A stretch of 5,125 nt of DNA, taken from positions 1 through 5,125 of the forward strand of contig SVHQ01000135.1 in NCBI GenBank assembly GCA_015055785.1. Direction: 5' to 3'. This DNA comes from Clostridiales bacterium. Its GTDB lineage: Bacteria > Bacillota_A > Clostridia > Christensenellales > Borkfalkiaceae. Under the pieces are notes generated by a model. The model saw only the letters and a program-made list of their open reading frames with translations. It had not been told where the DNA came from and made no database searches. Made by a program: the position numbers and the translations under genes. Positions 1 through 5,125 of the stretch are shown piece after piece (the first letter of the stretch is position 1; each line of letters begins with the position of its first letter).

Positions 1-179
1 AATACATCGTAAAGCGTATTAAGAAAGAATTAAAAGCTCCCGTTGTAAAAACGATTGCAACCGGCGGTTTTTCCAATGTCATTTCCAAGGAAATTGAGGG
101 GATTGACGTTGTGGATAAGCTGTTGACGTTAAAGGGCTTAAAATATCTTTACGATTTAAACACAAAGACGACCGAATAA
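1..179 (+). CDS. coaX: Type III pantothenate kinase, C-terminal end (partial)
   Basis: This is the last 58 codons of a gene that begins before the window; the frame starts at base 3 and stops at TAA 177-179. The visible residues include VVKTIATGGFSNVI (14-27), then IDVVDKLLTLKGLKYLYDLN (34-53). This matches the characteristic C-terminus of type III pantothenate kinases, where an ATGG glycine motif of the acetate/sugar kinase fold is followed by a D-x-x-L-T-L-x-G-L-x-x-x-Y-x-x-N ending. The family phosphorylates pantothenate, the first step of coenzyme A synthesis, in the cytoplasm; unlike CoaA it is not feedback-inhibited by CoA. The N-terminal phosphate-binding region is outside the window, so intactness cannot be judged. 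No clear hairpin terminator follows, only a T run at 185-191, so read-through towards hom is possible. The identification rests on a short tail but the motif is distinctive. Confidence 0.85.
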   Translation, partial: YIVKRIKKELKAPVVKTIATGGFSNVISKEIEGIDVVDKLLTLKGLKYLYDLNTKTTE

Positions 180-214
180 AGCTGTTTTTTTAAAATGACG
201 GTGGCATGTACGTG

Positions 215-243
215 TTGAAATTAAAAAAAGAGAAAAATATATT
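215..243 (+). promoter_or_regulatory. Candidate sigma-A promoter of hom
   Basis: A TTGAAA hexamer (215-220) and a TATATT hexamer (238-243) are separated by exactly 17 bases; each matches the consensus at five of six positions. Transcription would begin near 250, giving a leader of about 55 bases before the hom ATG. The surrounding sequence is very A-rich, which raises the chance of a fortuitous match, but the position directly upstream of hom and the ideal spacing support it. Confidence 0.5.
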
Positions 244-294
244 TATAAAATACACATCAAAAAAAGGAAAATGTAAGAACGGTTTTGGCTGTTC

Positions 295-301
295 AAGGAG
301 G
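295..301 (+). promoter_or_regulatory. Ribosome binding site that fixes the hom start
   Basis: AAGGAGG lies four bases before ATG 306. The open frame can be extended to a TTG at 285, but that extension would place this near-perfect Shine-Dalgarno sequence inside the coding region. The family's N-terminus also begins just before the GxGxxG motif, so ATG 306 is preferred. Confidence 0.9.
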
Positions 302-305
302 CAGT

Positions 306-1589
306 ATGACTAAGAAAGTAGGCGTAGCCATTTTAGGACTTGGCGTCGTAGGTGGCGGTACGTATCAAACGCTTGTGGAGCATCATGATTTCTATTTAAA
401 GACCCAGCAAGTGGATTTAACGGTGGAAATGGTGTTGGATAAAGCGGTAGATAGGTTAAAGGCTTTAAACGTACCCGAAGAATGTATTGCAAAGAGCATT
501 CAAGAAGTGCTCGCAAATCCCAACGTAGATATCGTCATTGAAACAATCGGCGGTATTGGCGTGGCCAAGGAATTTGTAACGGCGGCGCTTCGTGAGGGAA
601 AAACAGTAGTCACCTCCAATAAGGAATTGATTTGTAAATATTCCCATGAATTGGAAAAAATAGCAAAACGCAATCATTGTGGCCTTTATTATGAAGCCAG
701 CTGTGTAGGCGGGGTACCCATCATTCGAACCTTATTGGACGGTATGCAAGCAAACCATATCAAGAGCATGATGGGGATTGTAAACGGTACCACCAATTAT
801 ATTTTGACGAAGATGACCTATGACGGCGCGGACTATGCAGACGTATTAAAAGAAGCGCAAAAATTAGGTTATGCGGAAGCAAATCCCACGGCAGACGTGG
901 ATGGTTTTGATTCCATGTATAAATTGTCGATTCTTTCGTCGATGGCATTTCATACGAAGATTCCCTATACGAAGATTTACCGTGAAGGTATCAGCAAAAT
1001 CGACACAAAAGATATTGCATACGGCAGGGAATTAGGCTATACGTTGAAGTTACTTGCGATTGGGAAAAATACGGATAAGGGCATCGAAGTTCGCGTACAT
1101 CCTACGTTAATTCCCAACGCGCATCCTTTGGCAAGCGTAAATGATTCGTTTAACGCTGTGTATTTGACGGGAGATGCGGTGGACGATATTATGCTGTACG
1201 GCCGAGGCGCAGGTGCGCTTCCTACGGCAAGCGCGGTTGTGAGCGACGTTATTTATGCGGCAACCCATTCCGAGGTGAAATATTCCACGTTCAAAAATAC
1301 CGCTACGGCAGATAGCAGCGTGAAATTTGTTTCCAATTTCTCCAGTGCGTATTATCTTCGTTTGTCTGTGGAAGATAAAGCAGGTGTTTTGGTAAAAATC
1401 GGCGGCATCTTTGGCAAATACGGAGTTTCTATTGTGGAGCTTGCGCAAAAGAGTGAAGCGAATGACGGACGCGTACCCCTTATTATCATTACGCATAAAA
1501 CAAATGAAAATAGCATTAAAAACGCTGTAGAAAAAATCAATTCGACTGGTTTGGGCGAAGTAGAAGCAGTGATTCGTGTAGAAAAATAA
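306..1589 (+). CDS. hom: Homoserine dehydrogenase with C-terminal ACT domain
   Basis: The 427-residue product reduces aspartate semialdehyde to homoserine with NAD(P)H, the branch step to threonine and methionine, in the cytoplasm. The N-terminal Rossmann fold starts with GLGVVGGG (11-18). SNKEL (104-108) carries the conserved lysine K106. The catalytic domain has NGTTNYIL (160-167) and AEANPTADVDGFDSMYKL (190-207). E191, D197, D202 and K206 correspond by position to the substrate-binding and catalytic residues of the yeast enzyme (E208, D214, D219, K223). LPTASAVVSD (305-314) closes the catalytic part. Residues about 349-427 form an ACT domain (YYLRLSVEDKAGVLVKIGGI), which in this family senses threonine, so feedback inhibition is expected. 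Length is normal for the Bacillus-type enzyme (about 430). ATG 306 is chosen over TTG 285 because of the AAGGAGG site. thrB and thrC do not follow; a terminator does, so the gene seems to end its own transcript. All key residues are present. Confidence 0.97.
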   Translation: MTKKVGVAILGLGVVGGGTYQTLVEHHDFYLKTQQVDLTVEMVLDKAVDRLKALNVPEECIAKSIQEVLANPNVDIVIETIGGIGVAKEFVTAALREGKTVVTSNKELICKYSHELEKIAKRNHCGLYYEASCVGGVPIIRTLLDGMQANHIKSMMGIVNGTTNYILTKMTYDGADYADVLKEAQKLGYAEANPTADVDGFDSMYKLSILSSMAFHTKIPYTKIYREGISKIDTKDIAYGRELGYTLKLLAIGKNTDKGIEVRVHPTLIPNAHPLASVNDSFNAVYLTGDAVDDIMLYGRGAGALPTASAVVSDVIYAATHSEVKYSTFKNTATADSSVKFVSNFSSAYYLRLSVEDKAGVLVKIGGIFGKYGVSIVELAQKSEANDGRVPLIIITHKTNENSIKNAVEKINSTGLGEVEAVIRVEK

Positions 1590-1606
1590 TCAAAAATTAT
1601 CAAAAG

Positions 1607-1636
1607 AAAGAGACGGATATACTTCGTCTCTTTTTT
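1607..1636 (+). terminator. Rho-independent terminator after hom
   Basis: AAAGAGACG (1607-1615) pairs perfectly over nine bases with CGTCTCTTT (1625-1633) around a nine-base loop, GATATACTT, and the 3' arm runs into six Ts (1631-1636). It begins 17 bases after the hom stop codon. The next gene starts only 16 bases beyond the T tract, which is unusually tight. Confidence 0.88.
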
Positions 1637-1652
1637 AACAAGGAACAATTTT

Positions 1653-2540
1653 ATGAAAGGTTTCATTTTAATTAATGGCTATCCGAACGGTGAAAAATTT
1701 TATAGACAAAGCGGGCGAATCGCTGAAGAGTTACAAAAATTAGGAATCCCCACGGACATTTTAAAAAACGGCGAAGTGAGCGCATGGATAGATGGTGAAG
1801 GGCGAGTACAAAGCGATTTAGCGGAAAAATATGATTTTTGCATTTATTTAGACAAAGATAAATATTTGGGAAAACTGTTAGAAAAAATCGGATTAAGATT
1901 GTTTAATTGCGCTCAAGCGATTGAAGATTGTGATGATAAAATGCTCACGTACATTGCTCTGAGCGAACAAGGTGTTAAAACGGTGGAGACGATTGCGGCT
2001 CCTTTATGTTATACGCCAAAAGCGAAAACAGATGAAAAATTCTTAAAAAAAGTAGCGGACAAATTGGGGTTTCCACTTGTAGTGAAAAAGAGCTATGGTT
2101 CCTTTGGTGCAGGCGTTCAACTCGTACACGGTATGCCCGAATTGATAAAAACGTCGCAAGAATTTTTATACGAACCGCATGTTTTTCAAAGATACGTTGC
2201 GGATTCTTGCGGTAGGGACGTAAGAGTGATGTTGATTGGCGGAAAGGTGGTTGCGGCGATGGAAAGATGTGCGCAAAAAGGAGAATTTCGCTCAAATATA
2301 GAATTGGGCGGAGTTGGAAAAAGGATAGAACTTTCTCCTGATTACATAGAAATATCGGAAAAAGCGGCGAAAATTTTGCGACTGGATTATTGTGGGGTTG
2401 ATTTACTGCAAACAAAAGACGGTCCCATCGTATGTGAAGTAAATTCGAATGCCTTTTTTGAGGGATTGGAGCAAACAACGGGCGTCAACGTGGCAAAAGC
2501 TTACGCGCAGCACGTTTATCAAATGATAAAAGGTCAATAA
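1653..2540 (+). CDS. RimK-like ATP-grasp ligase, substrate unknown
   Basis: The 295-residue product is a cytoplasmic ATP-grasp enzyme of the RimK (glutamate ligase) group, which join a carboxylate to an amine through an acyl-phosphate. Residues 1-90 look like the N-terminal preATP-grasp domain. Family motifs follow: DDKMLTY (94-100); PLVVKKSYGSFGAGV (141-155), with the ATP-binding lysine and glycine-rich loop; FQRYV (178-182); GRDVRVMLIGGKVVAAMER (187-205); FRSN (212-215); and GVDLL (248-252). The metal-binding set D250, E262, N264 has the same spacing as D248, E260, N262 of E. coli RimK. After EVNS the sequence reads NAFFEGLEQTTGVNVA rather than RimK's ASPGLEGIE-type loop, a form I associate with orphan clostridial RimK-like proteins. 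This suggests an acceptor other than ribosomal protein S6. A ribosome binding site AAGGAA (1640-1645) lies seven bases before ATG. Its neighbours give no pathway clue. Fold and ligase class are firm; substrate is unknown, so no symbol is given. Confidence 0.88.
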   Translation: MKGFILINGYPNGEKFYRQSGRIAEELQKLGIPTDILKNGEVSAWIDGEGRVQSDLAEKYDFCIYLDKDKYLGKLLEKIGLRLFNCAQAIEDCDDKMLTYIALSEQGVKTVETIAAPLCYTPKAKTDEKFLKKVADKLGFPLVVKKSYGSFGAGVQLVHGMPELIKTSQEFLYEPHVFQRYVADSCGRDVRVMLIGGKVVAAMERCAQKGEFRSNIELGGVGKRIELSPDYIEISEKAAKILRLDYCGVDLLQTKDGPIVCEVNSNAFFEGLEQTTGVNVAKAYAQHVYQMIKGQ

Positions 2541-2569
2541 ACGAATGATTTTTGAACGAATGATTTTGA
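2541..2569 (+). repeat. Imperfect tandem duplication after the ATP-grasp gene
   Basis: ACGAATGATTTTTGA (2541-2555) is followed directly by ACGAATGATTTTGA (2556-2569). The copies differ by one T in the T run. It begins at the base after the stop codon and ends just before the terminator stem. The likely origin is replication slippage; no function is apparent. Confidence 0.85.
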
Positions 2570-2573
2570 ACAG

Positions 2574-2600
2574 AGCGTTGCGAAAAAAGCAACGCTTTTT
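2574..2600 (+). terminator. Rho-independent terminator after the ATP-grasp gene
   Basis: AGCGTTGC (2574-2581) pairs perfectly with GCAACGCT (2589-2596) around a GAAAAAA loop, and the 3' arm merges into five Ts (2596-2600), with further Ts after one C. The stem is GC-rich and strong. It separates the ATP-grasp gene from the capD transcription unit. Confidence 0.92.
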
Positions 2601-2649
2601 CATTTTTAAAGCTTTTGTTGGATTTTAAGCGGTTGGATATTCAAAAAAA

Positions 2650-2675
2650 CGGTAGAGTGGTACGGTAGAGCGGTA
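2650..2675 (+). repeat. Two tandem 13-base repeats upstream of the capD promoter
   Basis: CGGTAGAGTGGTA (2650-2662) and CGGTAGAGCGGTA (2663-2675) are adjacent and differ at one base. The second copy ends 17 bases before the -35 hexamer. Each unit itself contains two GGTA words. This could be a regulator-binding repeat or simply a slippage product; the sequence does not decide. Confidence 0.7.
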
Positions 2676-2692
2676 AAAAATTTGTAATAAAC

Positions 2693-2721
2693 TTGACAAC
2701 GTATGTAAAAAGTGTTATAAT
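2693..2721 (+). promoter_or_regulatory. Consensus sigma-A promoter of capD
   Basis: TTGACA (2693-2698) and TATAAT (2716-2721) are both perfect consensus hexamers with an optimal 17-base spacer, and TG at 2713-2714 adds an extended -10. Transcription should start near A2728, giving a leader of about 70 bases to ATG 2798. Intrinsically this should be a strong promoter. An inverted repeat, CGTATG/CATACG, frames it (separate entry). Confidence 0.92.
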
Positions 2722-2727
2722 CATACG
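2700..2727. promoter_or_regulatory. Inverted repeat framing the capD -10 region, possible operator
   Basis: CGTATG (2700-2705) and CATACG (2722-2727) are perfect inverted copies 22 bases apart centre to centre, about two helical turns. The left half begins one base after the -35 hexamer and the right half follows the -10 hexamer directly. A dimeric regulator bound here would block RNA polymerase. This role is inferred from placement only; six-base half-sites could occur by chance. Confidence 0.4.
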
Positions 2728-2782
2728 AGTTGTTAATACATATTGTAGCAATAATATGGCAAATAACGACAAATCAATCGAA

Positions 2783-2788
2783 AAGGGA
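2783..2788 (+). promoter_or_regulatory. Ribosome binding site supporting the capD start at 2798
   Basis: AAGGGA lies nine bases before ATG 2798. The earlier in-frame ATG at 2756 has no purine-rich site before it and can be paired in a small hairpin (CATATT 2739-2744 with AATATG 2753-2758). The TTG at the extreme 5' end of the frame (2693) is the -35 hexamer itself and lies upstream of the expected transcription start. ATG 2804 is another, closer possibility. Confidence 0.65.
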
Positions 2789-2797
2789 AACGCTGTT

Positions 2798-4750
2798 ATG
2801 GAAATGAAAAAAAATTTAAACCAAAGAATTTTTTTGGCAATAGCAGATATTATGATGATTGTTTTGGCGGCTTTTGTTTCTTACGGTATGCTGTCGTGGG
2901 CAAAAGCGGAAACCTTTAGTTTTTCAATAGCCTTACTTTGGTGGATTGTCTTTAACATAGTCCTTCTTGTCAGCATTTTTTCCCTGTTGGGATTGTACTC
3001 GATGGTATTTGCTTCGGTGAGCATTCTCGACGCGATGAAATTATGTTTTTCCGTGGCGATGATTGCAGCGGCGAACGTTTTATTCGTCTTTTTATACGGA
3101 AGAGAAAACGGCATCGGTTATAGCGTAGCTTTGATATACGTTGTTTTGATATTTTTTGCTTCTTCCGCGATTCGTTTTGCAAAACGCGCATGGGGTCATA
3201 TAAAGCGTATTACGCATGCCCAAACGCACGTAAAAACAAAAAAGAACGTCATGATTGTTGGTGGTGGGGAAGCAGGTCTTGCCTTGGTCAAAGAAATGAT
3301 TTCCAGCGATAAAAGCAACTATCAGCCAGTTTGTATTATTGACGATAACAAGCATTTACAGGATAAAAAAATATATGACGTTCGAGTGGCGGGTACGACG
3401 AAAGATATTCTTTCTGTTGCGGAAAAATACCAAGTAGAGGAAATTTTTGTGGCAATGCCTTCCGTAGAGAAGAAGATTAGAAGTGCGATTATTCAGCGTT
3501 GCGGCGAATGCGGTTGTCCCGTTAAAGTATTGCCTGGTATGTATCAGCTTGCCAACGGTCAGGTGACGGTATCCAAACTCCGCCACGTTGAAATTCAAGA
3601 CCTTTTAGGCAGAGAGCAAGTAAAAGTGGATTTGGACGAGGTGATGCGCTACATACAAAACAAAGTCGTTCTCGTTACAGGTGGCGGCGGCTCGATCGGC
3701 AGTGAACTTTGCCGTCAGGTAGCCTCGCACAATCCTAAAGAATTGATTATTTTGGATATTTATGAAAACAATGCTTATGAGATTGAGCAGGAATTAAAGC
3801 GTAAATATCCCGATTTAAAATTGTTGACGTTGATTGCGAGCATTCGCGATAAGAATAAAATCCGTGACGTGTTTGACAAATACCGTCCGCAAATTGTATT
3901 CAATGCGGCGGCGCACAAGCACGTGCCTTTGATGGAAACGAGCCCGAATGAAGCGGTGAAGAATAATGTTTTCGGTACGCTAAACGTGGCGAAAGCGGCA
4001 GATGAATACGGTGTAGAAACTTTTGTGCAGATTTCGACGGATAAAGCGGTGAATCCCACCAACATCATGGGTGCCACCAAGCGTATTTGCGAAATGATTA
4101 TTCAAACAATAGGGAAATACAGCAAAAACACGAATTTTGTGGCGGTGCGTTTTGGTAACGTACTGGGTTCGAACGGTTCAGTTATTCCGCTCTTTAAAAA
4201 GCAGATTGCGGAGGGCGGCCCTGTAACGGTTACGCATAAAGACATTATTCGTTATTTCATGACAATTCCCGAAGCGGTTTCGCTTGTGTTGCAGGCAGGT
4301 GCTTATGCAAAGGGCGGTCAGATTTTCGTACTGGATATGGGCGAACCGGTGAGGATATACGATTTGGCGTACAATCTCATCAAATTATCAGGCTATGAAC
4401 CCAACGTCGACATTAAAATCGAATGTACGGGGCTTCGTCCTGGGGAAAAACTCTATGAAGAGCGTCTTATGAAAGAAGAGGGATTGCAAAAAACGGCGAA
4501 CGGTTTGATTAATATTGCGCGCCCTATCCCTATGGATGAAGAAAATTTATGGGATACGTTGGATAAATTATACGAAGCCGCTTACAGCGAAACGGACAGC
4601 ATGAAAGAATGGGTGAAAGAGCTTGTGCCCACCTATACAATAGACAAGCGCGAAAGCGTTGCAATCAGCTTTATGAAATCGGTTGCAAAGCAAAATGAAG
4701 AGGTGGAAAAAGAGGCAATAGAAGAGAGCGCGCAAGCAAAATCGGTGTAA
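2798..4750 (+). CDS. capD: Membrane UDP-sugar 4,6-dehydratase, CapD/PglF/WbpM family
   Basis: The 650-residue product is an inner-membrane nucleotide-sugar dehydratase; characterised relatives (PglF, WbpM) convert UDP-GlcNAc to its 4-keto-6-deoxy form for glycan or glycoprotein sugars. Four membrane helices are visible near residues 11-33, 45-67, 81-100 and 108-127. A first Rossmann-like domain starts with VMIVGGGEAG (151-160). The catalytic extended-SDR domain starts with VVLVTGGGGSIGSE (290-303), then NAAAHKHVPLME (369-380) and STDKAVNPTNIMGATKR (413-429). Methionine M424 replaces the usual SDR tyrosine, with S413 and K428 completing the S-M-K arrangement known in WbpM; T414, D415 and K416 fill the dehydratase TDK motif. 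RFGNVLGSNGSVIP (451-464) and LRPGEKLYEE (546-555) also fit the family. The last 30 residues are glutamate-rich and probably disordered. Its own strong promoter and flanking terminators make it a single-gene unit, with no glycan genes adjacent. Exact sugar substrate is inferred; start could also be 2756 or 2804. Confidence 0.93.
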   Translation: MEMKKNLNQRIFLAIADIMMIVLAAFVSYGMLSWAKAETFSFSIALLWWIVFNIVLLVSIFSLLGLYSMVFASVSILDAMKLCFSVAMIAAANVLFVFLYGRENGIGYSVALIYVVLIFFASSAIRFAKRAWGHIKRITHAQTHVKTKKNVMIVGGGEAGLALVKEMISSDKSNYQPVCIIDDNKHLQDKKIYDVRVAGTTKDILSVAEKYQVEEIFVAMPSVEKKIRSAIIQRCGECGCPVKVLPGMYQLANGQVTVSKLRHVEIQDLLGREQVKVDLDEVMRYIQNKVVLVTGGGGSIGSELCRQVASHNPKELIILDIYENNAYEIEQELKRKYPDLKLLTLIASIRDKNKIRDVFDKYRPQIVFNAAAHKHVPLMETSPNEAVKNNVFGTLNVAKAADEYGVETFVQISTDKAVNPTNIMGATKRICEMIIQTIGKYSKNTNFVAVRFGNVLGSNGSVIPLFKKQIAEGGPVTVTHKDIIRYFMTIPEAVSLVLQAGAYAKGGQIFVLDMGEPVRIYDLAYNLIKLSGYEPNVDIKIECTGLRPGEKLYEERLMKEEGLQKTANGLINIARPIPMDEENLWDTLDKLYEAAYSETDSMKEWVKELVPTYTIDKRESVAISFMKSVAKQNEEVEKEAIEESAQAKSV

Positions 4751-4774
4751 AGGCTAAAGCTTAAAAGCAGAATG

Positions 4775-4808
4775 AAAACCATCGGTGTAGTATCATCGTT
4801 GGTTTTTT
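4775..4808 (+). terminator. Rho-independent terminator after capD
   Basis: Bases 4775-4787 pair with 4794-4806 around a TAGTAT loop: AAAACCA with TGGTTTT, one T/T mismatch, then CGGTG with CATCG including one G-T pair. The 3' arm runs into six Ts (4803-4808). It starts 25 bases after the capD stop codon. Confidence 0.85.
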
Positions 4809-4828
4809 GCTTGTAATCGCATAAATTG

Positions 4829-4870
4829 TTTCGCTTTATTTGAAAATTGTAGGCTTGAATTAAAGCGGAA
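4829..4870. repeat. Inverted repeat upstream of the serC promoter
   Basis: TTTCGCTTTA (4829-4838) pairs with TAAAGCGGAA (4861-4870) over ten positions including one G-T pair, with a 22-base centre in which a few further pairs are possible. No T tract follows, so it is not a terminator. It lies about 100 bases upstream of the serC -35 candidate. It could be an operator-like site or an unselected palindrome. Confidence 0.4.
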
Positions 4871-4967
4871 AAGACGTTTCTTATGCATAGTTTTGTTTAA
4901 TGACTAAAAAAACAAAAAAATATCTTTATTTTCTTATGAAAATACCCACTTTCTTGCTTTAAAATCC

Positions 4968-4996
4968 TTGCTTTTTTCCTTATAATATGTTACAAT
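4968..4996 (+). promoter_or_regulatory. Candidate promoter of serC
   Basis: TACAAT (4991-4996) with an extended TG at 4988-4989 has TTGCTT (4968-4973) 17 bases upstream. The -35 is weak (three of six), but the -10 has five of six plus the TG. A perfect TATAAT also lies at 4981-4986, though with no good -35 at the right distance. Long A/T tracts upstream could act as an UP element. Transcription would start near 5003. Confidence 0.45.
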
Positions 4997-5032
4997 ACAA
5001 TTCAATCAATATTTTTGATTAAAGAGGAGCAT

Positions 5033-5057
5033 TTGTTCGATTTTTTCGTTTGAACAA
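5033..5057 (+). promoter_or_regulatory. Leader hairpin between two Shine-Dalgarno-like sites
   Basis: TTGTTCGA (5033-5040) pairs with TTGAACAA (5050-5057) with one G-T pair and a nine-base U-rich loop. AGAGGAG (5023-5029) sits just before it and the serC ribosome binding site AAGGAG (5066-5071) nine bases after it. There is no T tract, so termination is not expected. Whether it modulates serC translation is unknown. Confidence 0.4.
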
Positions 5058-5081
5058 TAAGAAAAAAGGAGCGTATTTTGT

Positions 5082-5125
5082 ATGGAAAGAGTTTATAATT
5101 TTTCAGCAGGTCCGTCGATGTTACC
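5082..5125 (+). CDS. serC: Phosphoserine aminotransferase, N-terminal start (partial)
   Basis: Only the first 14 complete codons are in the window: MERVYNFSAGPSML, with the next codon beginning CC (proline). R-V-Y-N-F-S-A-G-P is the hallmark N-terminus of SerC, the PLP-dependent aminotransferase that makes 3-phosphoserine from 3-phosphohydroxypyruvate and glutamate in the cytoplasmic serine pathway; PSMLP is a common variant of the next residues. A ribosome binding site, AAGGAG (5066-5071), lies ten bases before the ATG, slightly far but acceptable. The gene appears to have its own promoter in the gap upstream. The PLP lysine and the rest of the enzyme lie beyond the window end, so intactness cannot be assessed. 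Confidence 0.9.
   Translation, partial: MERVYNFSAGPSML

Larger units (their letters stand above)
4809..5081 (+). other. AT-rich intergenic gap between capD terminator and serC
   Basis: This gap of 273 bases holds no convincing gene in either strand. Its first part has an imperfect inverted repeat (4829-4870), the middle (4900-4965) is very A/T-rich, and the last part has a promoter candidate and a serC leader of roughly 80 bases with small hairpins. No T-box signature (AGGGTGGNACCGCG-like) or other riboswitch core that I can recognise is present. Confidence 0.6.

Noticed and set aside
177..195. Terminator after coaX
   Set aside because: There is a run of Ts at 185-191 but no stable stem immediately before it.
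285..305. TTG start giving hom seven extra N-terminal residues
   Set aside because: It would put the strong AAGGAGG ribosome site inside the coding sequence, and TTG 285 has no ribosome site of its own.
1107..1496. Minus-strand open frame of 129 codons within hom
   Set aside because: It lies opposite the conserved catalytic and ACT regions of hom and has no recognisable motif.
1975..2478. Minus-strand open frame of 167 codons within the ATP-grasp gene
   Set aside because: It is antisense to a gene with intact motifs, and its translation has low-complexity, proline/serine/phenylalanine-rich character with no recognisable domain.
2693..2797. N-terminal extension of capD from TTG 2693 or ATG 2756
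   Set aside because: TTG 2693 is the -35 hexamer and lies upstream of the predicted transcript start. ATG 2756 lacks a ribosome site and the extra residues do not resemble the family, whereas 2798 has AAGGGA at nine bases and leads straight into the first membrane helix.
3775..4080. Minus-strand open frame of 101 codons within capD
   Set aside because: It is a shadow of the conserved SDR catalytic region, and its product resembles no family I know.
4741..4789. Repeat ATCGGTGTA at 4741-4749 and 4781-4789
   Set aside because: A single nine-base repeat, one copy in the last codons of capD and one in the terminator stem; probably chance.
4809..5081. T-box or serine-related riboswitch upstream of serC
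   Set aside because: The gap lacks a T-box core and any antiterminator/terminator pair; the only hairpin near the gene has no T tract.

Overview
The window carries five genes, all on the + strand, in an AT-leaning genome with strong Shine-Dalgarno sites, sigma-A type promoters and short hairpin-plus-T-tract terminators. Protein character (type III pantothenate kinase, ACT-domain homoserine dehydrogenase, a RimK-like ATP-grasp protein, a membrane CapD-type sugar dehydratase, SerC) points to a Bacillota genome, probably an uncultivated clostridial lineage. That placement is inferred from gene content and signals and is not proven.

Layout: (1) the 3' end of coaX (1-179). (2) A 126-base gap with a good promoter candidate, leading to hom (306-1589). 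(3) A hairpin terminator (about 1607-1636) followed after only 16 bases by an ATP-grasp gene (1653-2540). (4) A terminator (2574-2600), two short tandem repeats and a consensus -35/-10 promoter (2693-2721) framed by an inverted repeat, then a capD/pglF-type UDP-sugar 4,6-dehydratase gene (2798-4750). (5) A terminator (4775-4808), a 273-base AT-rich gap with a promoter candidate and a hairpin leader, and the start of serC (5082 onward).

hom, capD and serC each have their own promoter candidate, and a terminator follows hom, the ATP-grasp gene and capD, so this looks like a run of separate transcription units rather than one operon. The ATP-grasp gene is the exception, because almost no room exists for a promoter between the hom terminator and its start codon. 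Functions are mostly housekeeping: coenzyme A synthesis (coaX), the aspartate pathway to threonine and methionine (hom), serine synthesis (serC) and surface glycan or glycoprotein sugar synthesis (capD). The ATP-grasp protein has no known substrate. I found no mobile element, CRISPR array, tRNA or rRNA. The points that merit a second look are regulatory: the palindrome around the capD promoter, the TATACT hexamer inside the hom terminator loop, and the serC leader. No convincing new biological system was found.
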